A stretch of 64,000 nt of DNA from Sulfitobacter sp. SK011 (GTDB taxonomy: Bacteria > Pseudomonadota > Alphaproteobacteria > Rhodobacterales > Rhodobacteraceae), in the NCBI RefSeq assembly GCF_003352065.1, contig NZ_CP025803.1:4084001-4148000 (forward strand), in the 5' to 3' direction. Shown here in pieces: positions 43,423-50,907 of the stretch. Every line of letters begins with the position of its first letter. Position 1 is the stretch's first letter. The position numbers were made by a program, and so were the translations under genes. Below the pieces are notes generated by a model. That model saw nothing but the letters and a program-made list of their open reading frames with translations, was not told the DNA's origin and searched no databases.

Positions 43423-45162
43423 TCAATGCCGTTTCTTGGGCGGCATCAAATCAGTGATTGTGCCTTCAAACATCTCAGCGGCAAAATTCACCGTTTCTGA
43501 CAGTGTCGGGTGTGGGTGGATCGTGTGGCCCAGATCAGTCGCGTCGCAACCCATCTCGATGGTCAGCGCCACCTCGGCGATCAGATCACCGGCATTGGTG
43601 CCAACGATGGCCGCGCCGACCACGCGGTCGTCTGCCGGATCAAACAGCACCTTGGTCATGCCTTCAGAGCGCGCGTTGGACAATGCGCGGCCCGATGCAG
43701 CCCAGGGAAAGACCCCCTTGCCGACCTTCAGACCCTTGGCCTTGGCTTCAGTCTCAGTGATACCCACCCATGCAACTTCGGGATCGGTATAGGCCACCGA
43801 CGGGATCAACAGCGCATCAAAGGCGCGCTTTTGACCGGCACAGACTTCTGCGGCGACCTTGCCTTCGTGCACTGCTTTGTGGGCCAGCATCGGCTGACCG
43901 ACCACATCGCCAATGGCAAAGATATGCGGCACGCCTGTGCGTTGCTGCTTGTCCACAGCGATAAAGCCACGGTCATCCACGGCCACACCAGCGGCCTCTG
44001 CGTTGATCAGCTTGCCATTGGGGCGTCTGCCAACCGATACCAGAACCTTGTCGAACGTGTCGGTGCTGGTCTCACCTTTATCGTCCTCAAACGTGACCTT
44101 AAGGCCCTTTTTTTGAGCCTCGATCGCGGTGACTTTGGTTTTGAGAAAGATATTTTCATACCGTTTGGCAATCCGCGTTTGCAGCGGTTTCACCATGTCC
44201 TTGTCCGCGCCCGGCATCAGTTGGTCCATGAATTCAACAACCGTGATCCTGGCCCCCAGCGCGTCATAGACACAGGCCATTTCAAGCCCAATGATACCGC
44301 CGCCAAGAATCAGCATGCGCTTTGGAATATCGCTCAGTTCCAGCGCGCCGGTGCTGTCCAACACACGCGGGTCATCATGCGGAATGAACGGCAATTCAAC
44401 CGGTTCGGATCCTGCCGCGATGATGCATTGTTCAAAGCTGACCGTCTTGGTGCCGTCATCACCCGTGACCTCAATCATGTTCGGCTCGGTGAATTTACCC
44501 GTGCCGCGCACGGTCGTGACCTTGCGCGCCTTTGCCAACCCGTCAAGACCGCCGGTAAGCTGCCCCAAAACCCCGTCCTTTCAACCGCGCAGGGCGTCCA
44601 GATCAATCTTGGGTTTGGCAAATGTCACACCATGGGCCAACATTTCATCGGCTTCGGTCAACACCTTGGCGACATGCAACAGCGCCTTGGACGGGATACA
44701 GCCCACATTCAAACAAACACCGCCAAGGGTCGGGTATTTCTCGATCAACACGACATTCTTGCCAAGGTCGGCGGCACGGAAGGCCGCCGTGTAACCGCCG
44801 GGGCCAGAGCCAAGCACAACCACTTCGGCGTGGATATCGCCGGGACCAGTTGCGGTGCCTGTAGCCGCTGTTGCTGTCGGGGCCGCCGCAGGTGCGGGTG
44901 CCGCAGCTTCCGTCTTTGGTGCCTCCGCCGCTTCGGCCCCCTCAAGCACCACAATTACGGTGCCCTCAGAAACCTTGTCACCCATCGCAACCCTGATTTC
45001 CTTGACCACACCCGCTGCCGGGGATGGCACTTCCATTGTCGCCTTGTCGCTTTCCAATTCGACCAACGGGTCTTCGACAGCGACGGTGTCACCAACCGAA
45101 ACCAGAATGCCAACAACCGGCACTGCGTCGAAATCGCCAATATCGGGAACTTTGAAGTCCAT
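43423..45162 (-). pseudogene. lpdA: Dihydrolipoyl dehydrogenase with lipoyl domain, in-frame TGA
   Basis: This would be the E3 component of pyruvate dehydrogenase, of the kind that carries its own N-terminal lipoyl domain ([11 protein letters not shown] at about residues 37-47), a Pro/Ala linker, and the flavoprotein part with redox disulfide [13 protein letters not shown] and C-terminal His-Glu HPHPTLSE. The frame is open throughout except for TGA at 44581-44583, between LRG and KDGVLGQLTGGL. Relatives usually have Trp (TGG) there, so one base change explains it. The two pieces are 193 and 381 residues. No other damage is seen, so the loss is recent. The upstream aceF is only a tail. Confidence 0.88.
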
Positions 45163-45175
45163 GATCAGCGCTCCC

Positions 45176-45547
45176 TTACAACATCAGCCGGCGCACATCG
45201 CCGAGCAGGTGTTTCAGCGTCGCACAGAACCGTGCGGCCAGCGCGCCATCGATGGCACGGTGATCATACGCCAGTGACAAGGGCTGCATGTTGCGCGGCT
45301 GAAACGCTTCGCCGTCCCAGACCGGGGCCATCTTGGATCGGGTGAGGCCCAGAATTGCAGCCTCGGGCGCGTTTACGATTGGGGTGAACGACGTGCCGCC
45401 AATGCCGCCAAGCGACGAAATGGTGAACGTCGCGCCCTGCATGTCGGGGCCTTTCAGCTTGCCGTCACGCGCCTGCGCGCTCAGATCACCCAATTCCTTG
45501 CTGATCTGCATCAGCCCCTTGCGGTCTGCGTCCCGGATCACCGGCCC
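45176..45547 (-). pseudogene. aceF: Pyruvate dehydrogenase E2 (acetyltransferase), C-terminal fragment
   Basis: About 122 codons of the catalytic domain's end remain: [36 protein letters not shown], and the active-site DHRAIDG near the C-terminus. The roughly 300-residue N-terminal part with lipoyl domains is absent, and homology stops near 45547. The order aceF-lpdA on the minus strand, 13 bases apart, is that of a pdh operon. So this is the rear of such an operon after a deletion or insertion removed its front. Confidence 0.88.
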
Positions 45548-45784
45548 CCAAGGTCATCGTTCCGATGGAACCCAGGCCGATCATGCACTAACATTCAAAC
45601 TGGACCACTTAGGTGGGGCTGATCAACCGCAGCAACCGTTTCGGTATGATCTTTTGCTTCCAGCTGTTCGAAAGCCTTCTCGAATGGCGCACCGATTTCT
45701 AGAACTTGTAGAGGCCCGCTTCGCAACATACCATGAACTTCAGCAGAGCGCTTTGGTGTGAGACCACTCGCAAAGCCCAACACT
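45548..45784. other. Junction region with possible IS end and unrecognised fragment
   Basis: Next to the aceF break, the stretch TTCAAACTGGACCACTT at 45594-45610 resembles the terminal repeats of IS21-family elements, from memory and at low certainty. On the minus strand, 45605-45784 is an open frame of about 60 codons in coding-like sequence (SGLTPKRSAEVHGMLRSGP then FEKAFEQLEAKDHTETV). I do not recognise it; it may be the tail of another broken gene. Confidence 0.35.
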
Positions 45785-46714
45785 TCAAACTGGAGTTTGA
45801 TTTGCTTCTGCCAACAACCAATCACAAAATGCGCTGACTTTGGCCTTACGCAAATGCGCATGTGGACACACAAGCCAATAGGCAAGATCACTTTGGACGG
45901 TCAAATCAAATGGCCTGACAAGGCGACCGGCTTTTAAATCCTCGACGACCGCAGAGTGGCTGACCAATGCAACACCATCCCCGTTGATTGCTGCTTCGAT
46001 CGCCATGTTTTCGACAGTGAAACGCGGACCGCGATTGACTGAAACGTCGTCCAAACCCGCCGCCTGCGCCCACATCTGCCAATCAGGCGACTGGCTGGTC
46101 AGCGATCCCCAATCAACATGTAGCAAACGATGCGATTTTAGGTCTTTCAGGCTAGTCAATGGAAATGATCCTTCCAATAGCTTTGGACTGCAAACCGGGC
46201 TCACCTCTTCATCAAAAATCTTGCTGACATGAAGACCTCGATACTCACCCGCCCCAAGGCGTATGCTGACATCAATTCCGTCACGATTAAAATCTCGGGT
46301 ATCTAGTGACGCGTCCAGCCGGACGTCAATGTCGGGGTGTTTCTCGGAAAAGCCGGTAAGATGATGCACCAGCCATTTAACCGCAAATGTAGGAACAGTG
46401 CTGACGGTCAGAATACCTGACTTTTCCTCAAGCTTCAGCCTGTCGACAGCTTCTGCCAGATTGTCAAACCCTTCGGTTACCAGTGGCAGCACTGTCTTGG
46501 CTTCCTCAGTCAGGCGGACCGACCGCGTCATCCGGTGGAAAAGCGGAATGCCAAGAAAGCCTTCAAGTTGCTTTATCTGCTGGCTGATGGCTGCAGGGGT
46601 CACGAAAAGCTCGTCAGCTGCCTTAGAAAAACTCAACCATCTGGCGGCGGCTTCAAATGCTTGAAGAGATTTGAGCGGCGGTAGCCTGCGCATAAAGCCT
46701 TCGGTCCGAAACAT
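45785..46714 (-). CDS. LysR-family regulator, GcvA-like
   Basis: This 309-residue regulator has an N-terminal helix-turn-helix PLKSLQAFEAAARWLSFSKAADEL with VTPAAISQQIKQLEGFLG, and a substrate domain beginning near residue 90. The RRLPPLKSLQAFEAAARW start is characteristic of the GcvA group, which often controls neighbouring amino-acid or amine genes. The opposite strand carries a 42-residue gene starting 113 bases away and then a RidA gene. Those are its likely targets if it acts on its neighbours. Confidence 0.9.
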   Translation of the reverse strand: MFRTEGFMRRLPPLKSLQAFEAAARWLSFSKAADELFVTPAAISQQIKQLEGFLGIPLFHRMTRSVRLTEEAKTVLPLVTEGFDNLAEAVDRLKLEEKSGILTVSTVPTFAVKWLVHHLTGFSEKHPDIDVRLDASLDTRDFNRDGIDVSIRLGAGEYRGLHVSKIFDEEVSPVCSPKLLEGSFPLTSLKDLKSHRLLHVDWGSLTSQSPDWQMWAQAAGLDDVSVNRGPRFTVENMAIEAAINGDGVALVSHSAVVEDLKAGRLVRPFDLTVQSDLAYWLVCPHAHLRKAKVSAFCDWLLAEANQTPV

Positions 46715-46826
46715 ATGTTAGATTGTCTTAACTATAAGATTAGAAAACGCAGTTTGTCGAGTGGCCTGTCAAACGGCTAGTGAAGTGCAGACACATTCAT
46801 CAAACAACCAACCGGAGGAATTCCTT

Positions 46827-46955
46827 ATGCACGGCCAGTTTCCTACCCTATCGGCTTCGATCTCAATGATCATTTCCCAAAGCATATACCAGATTGTCGC
46901 GGGCATTGATTGCATGGCGCAGTTTTTCATGAAGTGGCTGAAATCGGATATCTAA
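46827..46955 (+). CDS. Small hydrophobic-helix protein, 42 residues, unknown
   Basis: ATG 46827 follows GGAGGA with an eight-base gap, an unusually good ribosome site for a short frame. The product starts MHGQFPTLSASISMI, has one moderately hydrophobic helix (ISMIISQSIYQIVAGI) and ends KWLKSDI, with basic residues near the C-terminus. It could be a small membrane-associated protein. It is divergent from the GcvA-like LysR gene and would be first in a run with RidA 128 bases later. No family recognised. Confidence 0.6.
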   Translation: MHGQFPTLSASISMIISQSIYQIVAGIDCMAQFFMKWLKSDI

Positions 46956-47083
46956 GGACTTAACCGACATCCCTTGCTTGCGTCCGGGTTGGCCCACGAG
47001 GTTTTTATGGACATCAGCGCCGCACCAAGGTCAAAAGCGCCTGAGCGCACAGGCGCGGCATTCAACAGCAACAAGGACCGGAT

Positions 47084-47428
47084 ATGATTGAGCGTATTGA
47101 AACAGGGGCACGATCCTCGAAGATCGTCAAACACCGTGGTATTGCTTATATCACAGGACAAGTTGGCGAAGGTCCAACGATACAAGATCAGACAATCGAG
47201 TGTCTGAGCCGCCTCGAGGCGCTGCTGATCAAGGCTGGCTCGTCCCGCGAACGGATGCTGCGCGCCACGATTTGGCTGGCGGATATGGCGGATTTCGACG
47301 GGCTGAACGAGATTTGGAATGCTTGGGTGCCAGCGGGTCATGCCCCAGCCCGCGCTTGCGGCGAGGCCAAACTGGCGCGTGCAGAACTGAAGGTCGAGAT
47401 CATCGTTGATGCTGCTTACGACGAATAG
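47084..47428 (+). CDS. RidA/YjgF-family protein
   Basis: This 114-residue protein of the RidA superfamily has the TGQVGEGPTIQDQT stretch and the C-terminal ARACGEAKLARAELKVEII, in which the Arg of PARAC is the usual substrate-contacting residue and the Glu of VEI is kept. RidA enzymes hydrolyse reactive enamine/imine intermediates from PLP enzymes. That fits both the neighbouring D-threonine-aldolase scrap and, further away, the imine chemistry of the bhc cycle. The gene is intact, between a small gene and a series of pseudogenes. Confidence 0.88.
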   Translation: MIERIETGARSSKIVKHRGIAYITGQVGEGPTIQDQTIECLSRLEALLIKAGSSRERMLRATIWLADMADFDGLNEIWNAWVPAGHAPARACGEAKLARAELKVEIIVDAAYDE

Positions 47429-47483
47429 GGGCTAGGGACTGCCGCTGATCAAACGAGGCCAGCGGTGGTCACAGCCTTTGCAC

Positions 47484-47663
47484 TCACCAGCCGCCAAAGC
47501 GGCACCACAGCATCAGTGGCGCATCAGGCGTTAACGGGACAACATGATAATGGCTGTGCTGCGCCGCTGGTGCACATGCGTGATTTGGCAAGATACGCAG
47601 CAGCGTGCCCACAGGCAGACCGGGCAGATCACCTTTGGAATCGGGATGCCGTGCGATGACCAC
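47484..47663 (-). pseudogene. D-threonine-aldolase-like (DSD1-type) gene, C-terminal remnant
   Basis: Reading the minus strand from about 47663 gives VVIARHPDSKGDLPGLPVG, then TLLRILPNHACAPAAQHSHYHVV and CRFGGW before TGA at 47484-47486. LPNHAC with the following HSHYHVV is the metal-binding end of D-threonine aldolase/D-serine dehydratase-type PLP enzymes. Only about 58 codons remain of roughly 380. The break coincides with the start of the redoxin pseudogene on the other strand. Confidence 0.72.
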
Positions 47664-48158
47664 ACCAGAACTTCAGGTTTCACGATGGTTCAACACGGAC
47701 CAGGACATCACTCTTGCCTCACTTCTGGGCAAAGTTGTTGTAGTTGTCGAGGCATTCCAAATGTTATGCCCGGGTTGTGTACTGCACGGTCTGCATTTGG
47801 CTCAGAAAGTACGGCAATCTTTCCCAGAACAGTCTGTGGCTATCATTGGGCTGCAGACAGTTTTTTAACATCACGACGCAATGACACCAGTGTCACTGGC
47901 TGCGGTTCTGCAAGAGTACCGGATCACCTTTCCTGTGGGCGTAGATGCCCCTGGAACAAGTTCACTGCCAAAAACAATGGAAGCATTTTCAGATGCGCGG
48001 TACACCAAGTATGTTGATTTTTGACAAAGCAGGCACCCTGCGCGCATCATTTCGGAGATGTTTCAGAGCTCCCTTTGGGATCTGAGGTTGCAACGCTGCT
48101 GTGTGAAGGTGAAAGGGCAGTAGCGAGCGACCTCGCTACCGCGAAACGATTAAATTGA
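47656..48158 (+). pseudogene. Redoxin/TlpA-like gene with stop and frameshifts
   Basis: The first 70 codons read as a thioredoxin-fold protein: SLLGKVVVVVEAFQMLCPGCVLHGLHLAQKV, with active-site CPGC. After IIGLQTVF comes TAA where relatives have Glu (GAA), then HHDAMTPVSLAAVLQEY and ITFPVGVDAPGTSSLPKTM in the same frame. Near 48000 a frame change gives TPSMLIFDKAGTLRASF, and another gives GDVSELPLGSEVATLLCEGE to the stop at 48156. So at least one nonsense change and two frameshifts are present. The intact protein would be about 165 residues. Confidence 0.8.
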
Positions 48159-48300
48159 CCACCGATATGTGCGCGGCTTGCAGAAAATAGTAAACAAACT
48201 CTCGACGATGACGACCTAACATAAGCGATTATCTGCGAATTCTAAACAAATCGCACCCGGGTACTTGTCGCAGGTTTTCGCAATCAGTGCTAGCATTGTG

Positions 48301-48406
48301 GTGTCACCCTATCCAATTCCGCGATGACCAATACGTCCCCTTCCCTCAAAGCATATACTGCTCGCTCCAACTGAAGTCGGCCTTCGAACCATCGAGAAGC
48401 TAAAAT
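48301..48406 (-). pseudogene. Serine recombinase fragment
   Basis: The minus strand from 48406 reads ILASRWFEGRLQLERAVYA, then LREGDVLVIAELDRVT, matching the resolvase segment in which helix and strand lead to the LDR motif with the catalytic Arg. Both ends are lost, though a shifted frame may continue (TMLALIAKTCD). It abuts the 3' end of the conjugation-type ATPase, marking a rearrangement point. The gap 48159-48300 holds nothing I can identify. Confidence 0.6.
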
Positions 48407-48455
48407 GCATTCCATCAAATGGTGGCGCTGTGCGATCCGGCCTGCACAACCCTTC

Positions 48456-49607
48456 TCAAGTACCCCACGCGGTAAACGCCTTCGACCGCTCTCCGTTGAC
48501 CATCAGCCTCACCATCATCCTATAGTTTGGCATCGCGATAAGATCGCGCGGCTCGACTCCATCAAAGTGCCGGGTGAGGCGTGGTGCATCCATCGGGCTG
48601 GTGCGAAACGCAATCACCGTGCCGACATTGCCGAGGATTGAATCCAATACATCGCCCTCAATCTGCCCGAAATACTGATTGGCGAGGGTGAGCGACAGGC
48701 CGTATTTGCGCAGCTCAGACAACATTTCGACCATCGCATCGGTGGTGAACGAATGAAACTCATCAACGTAGAGGAAAAACGGGCGGCGCTCTGGCTCCGG
48801 GACATTGTGTCGGCTGTAGGCGGCATGTGCCAAACCGGATGTTATCATTCCGCCCAGCACGTTTGAAGTGTCGCTTCCAAGCTGACCTTTGGTGAGATTG
48901 ACGATCAGGATTTGCCCCTCATCCATGATCTTGCGCAGCCGCAATGGGGTTTCGGGCTCACATAAAGCGCGACGCACCACAGGATGGGCCAGAAACGCGC
49001 CAAGCTTGTTGGCAATTGGGGCCACGCCATCGGCGGCATTCTTATAATTCATCGCCGGGAATTCCTTCTGCCAGAAGAGGCGAACCTGTTTGTCGGTAAC
49101 TTGCCTCAGGATCTCTTTGCGAAACCCATCATCTAGAAACATCCGCATGATGTCGCGGACATCGGTCCTTGGCTGATCCAGCAGCGCCAAGACTGAATAG
49201 CGCAAAAGGTGCTCCATTCTCGCCCCCCAGGCATCGGCCCATTGCTTTTTAAGCGTATCAATCAAGCCAGATGCGATCAGGGGCCGGAACTTTTCCGACG
49301 CCCGTGTCATCGGGTTGTAGCCAAAAGGGCAGTCGGGATCGGCAATATTCCAGATGATGGCATCGGGAGGTGAAACTTGTGCAATCTGCTGGGCCAGATC
49401 GCCGTGCGGATCAATCAGGCAAAACCCGTGGCCCTGGTGCAGATCCTGGCGCATCAGGTTGCCCAACAAAGTGGATTTTCCAGTGCCGGTCTGACCCAGG
49501 ATGTAGATATGCTGAAGTCGATCCACGAGGCGGATGCCAAAGGACCTGTTCCCATAGCGACTGTAGGCGGTCCCGATTGTGGTGACGCTGTCTCGGTTCC
49601 AAGTCAT
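48456..49607 (-). CDS. Conjugation-type ATPase (TraG/TraD C-terminal / HerA-like)
   Basis: This 383-residue P-loop ATPase has Walker A LGQTGTGKSTLLGNL near residue 40, DPHGDLAQQI, Walker B FFLYVDEFHSFTT near residue 290, and NQYFGQ as sensor region. It belongs to the type IV secretion DNA-binding/TraM-recognition ATPases, but no membrane helices are visible at the N-terminus, so it is the soluble kind found in mobile elements. The C-terminus ends abruptly after MVRLMVNGERSKAF, next to a recombinase fragment, and may be shortened by a few residues. No other transfer genes are in view. It would pump or process DNA during element transfer. Confidence 0.82.
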   Translation of the reverse strand: MTWNRDSVTTIGTAYSRYGNRSFGIRLVDRLQHIYILGQTGTGKSTLLGNLMRQDLHQGHGFCLIDPHGDLAQQIAQVSPPDAIIWNIADPDCPFGYNPMTRASEKFRPLIASGLIDTLKKQWADAWGARMEHLLRYSVLALLDQPRTDVRDIMRMFLDDGFRKEILRQVTDKQVRLFWQKEFPAMNYKNAADGVAPIANKLGAFLAHPVVRRALCEPETPLRLRKIMDEGQILIVNLTKGQLGSDTSNVLGGMITSGLAHAAYSRHNVPEPERRPFFLYVDEFHSFTTDAMVEMLSELRKYGLSLTLANQYFGQIEGDVLDSILGNVGTVIAFRTSPMDAPRLTRHFDGVEPRDLIAMPNYRMMVRLMVNGERSKAFTAWGT

Positions 49608-49763
49608 GCCTTCAGTGTGAGGTATGCCCGCTTAGCACACTACACTGCCTCCCGTTTCAATCCGGCGGTTGTCGTATCTGCACCTTAGGGGGACTTTGTG
49701 GATGTCGGGCCTTTGATATCCTGAGGTCAGATCAGATCTTTGGTTCCGCACATCTCCTGTCGA

Positions 49764-49798
49764 GGGGTGCGCCTGAAATGGTTTCGGGCGGCCACCCT
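49764..49798 (+). promoter_or_regulatory. Hairpin leader before the DUF3768 gene
   Basis: GGGGTGCGCCTGAAA and TTTCGGGCGGCCACCC fold into a long stem (TGAAA/TTTCG and GCC/GGC near the loop, GGGT/ACCC at the base) with an internal loop of GC against GGCC. It ends 17 bases before the start codon, with GAAGGAG between. The placement suggests an RNA leader that controls translation or stability. Confidence 0.5.
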
Positions 49799-49815
49799 AC
49801 GAGAAGGAGATTATT

Positions 49816-50349
49816 ATGGGACAAATTGCTGAGGCAACAATCGAGGGTTTTGTCGGGGTCTACCCGGTCTGCAGTGATTGTGGTCAAACCCATATCGTTC
49901 GCGATGGTGAGACCTGTTGGAGCCTGCTAACCCGCACATGGACCCTCAAAACGATCTGTGACACTTACGTCTGCGATGACTGCGGGTCTGAAGCCGCACC
50001 TTTCTGGAAGCTCGACAAAGAGTTCCGCCTGAACCGCATCGTGCGGCTTAATGATGCCGTCAGACAAGGTCACGGGGAGCATGTGACTGTCGTGGTGACA
50101 GCAGGCCTCAAAAACAGGGGTGAAGAGTACCTGATCAAAGCAAGACGAGCCGTCGCTGATTTTGACCAGTTCAACGGGGAAAACGACCCGCATGGCGAGC
50201 ATGATTTCGGCGCAATCATCCTCAATGGCGAAAAGCTATTTTGGAAGATTGATTATTTCGATCTGACCTTGAGCGCACATTCACCGGACAAGGCGAACCC
50301 GGATATCACCCATCGGGTCCTGACCATCATGCGGGCGAGCGAGTATTGA
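49816..50349 (+). CDS. DUF3768-family protein with N-terminal zinc-ribbon-like motif
   Basis: This 177-residue protein's C-terminal half matches DUF3768: VRLNDAVRQ, DFDQFNGENDPHGEHDFG, and WKIDYFDLTLSAHSPDKANP with TIMRASEY at the end. Such proteins are common on alphaproteobacterial plasmids and integrative elements and have no known function. The N-terminal part has CSDCGQTH and CDDCGSE, two CxxC pairs that could bind zinc; many family members lack this part. AAGGAG precedes the ATG. It overlaps the next gene by an ATTGA. Confidence 0.82.
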   Translation: MGQIAEATIEGFVGVYPVCSDCGQTHIVRDGETCWSLLTRTWTLKTICDTYVCDDCGSEAAPFWKLDKEFRLNRIVRLNDAVRQGHGEHVTVVVTAGLKNRGEEYLIKARRAVADFDQFNGENDPHGEHDFGAIILNGEKLFWKIDYFDLTLSAHSPDKANPDITHRVLTIMRASEY

Positions 50350-50693
50350 CGGTGCGCGAACTACGCCCGCTATCCCAAGCCGATAAGGAAGAGGAGTTCA
50401 GGATTGCCACACGCGCTCTACCCAAATGGTATGCGGAAGAGGTTGCCAAAGGGATGTCGGACGCAGTGCTGACATCCGCTCTTGGCCACGTCCTCGGAAT
50501 CTTCGGTGGCAGTTGCGGGCCGGGCCGTCTGGACGTCGCACGTCAGGCGGCCGGCCTGAAGATTTGGGGCGGGTGGCATCTTGTGAACCACCATATAGAG
50601 AAACCACTCTATTCGGGCGCAACAACCCTTGCCATGGCCCGGCACATCTATGGGATTGGCGACCCCGATGAGGAGCAGATGGCGTTGTTTTGA
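50346..50693 (+). CDS. Mobile-element protein of unknown function
   Basis: This 115-residue protein starts at TTG overlapping the DUF3768 stop (ATTGA) or at GTG 50352. It begins with a charged segment (RELRPLSQADKEEEFRIATRALPKWYAEEVAKG), then a glycine-rich middle, SCGPGRLDVARQAAGLKIWGG, and ends DPDEEQMALF. No family recognised. Coupling to the DUF3768 gene and the shared terminator imply the two act together or are maintained together on the element. Confidence 0.7.
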   Translation: MTVRELRPLSQADKEEEFRIATRALPKWYAEEVAKGMSDAVLTSALGHVLGIFGGSCGPGRLDVARQAAGLKIWGGWHLVNHHIEKPLYSGATTLAMARHIYGIGDPDEEQMALF

Positions 50694-50700
50694 GTGGCAG

Positions 50701-50728
50701 GCCTGTCCCAATTGGGACAGGCTTTTAC
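50701..50728 (+). terminator. Rho-independent terminator
   Basis: A 22-base perfect palindrome (GCCTGTCCCAA paired with TTGGGACAGGC) is followed by TTTTACTTT, eight bases after the stop of the preceding gene. It ends the DUF3768 pair. The following 50729-50907 shows no gene. Confidence 0.85.
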
Positions 50729-50907
50729 TTTCAATACCGAAAACCTACGCCGTGCATATCGATTTGACATATTCACCACGTCCTCGGGCCTTCTAGCCGC
50801 TTAACGTCGGTTCCGATTTTCCAAAATCTGTACCGCTTTGTGATTGCCGCAAATGCAACTCAGGGGGTGTTTGACTGAACCTTTCTGCACCGTATCATCC
50901 AATGATC

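Noticed and set aside
43510..45345. Open frame of over 600 codons on the plus strand
   Set aside because: It is antisense to lpdA and aceF, has His/Gly/Arg-rich low-quality sequence and no family pattern; it arises from the codon bias of the true minus-strand genes.
48120..48139. 8-bp inverted repeat around GTAGCGAG as a terminator
   Set aside because: It lies inside the redoxin pseudogene frame, without a T-run; its presence is likely incidental.
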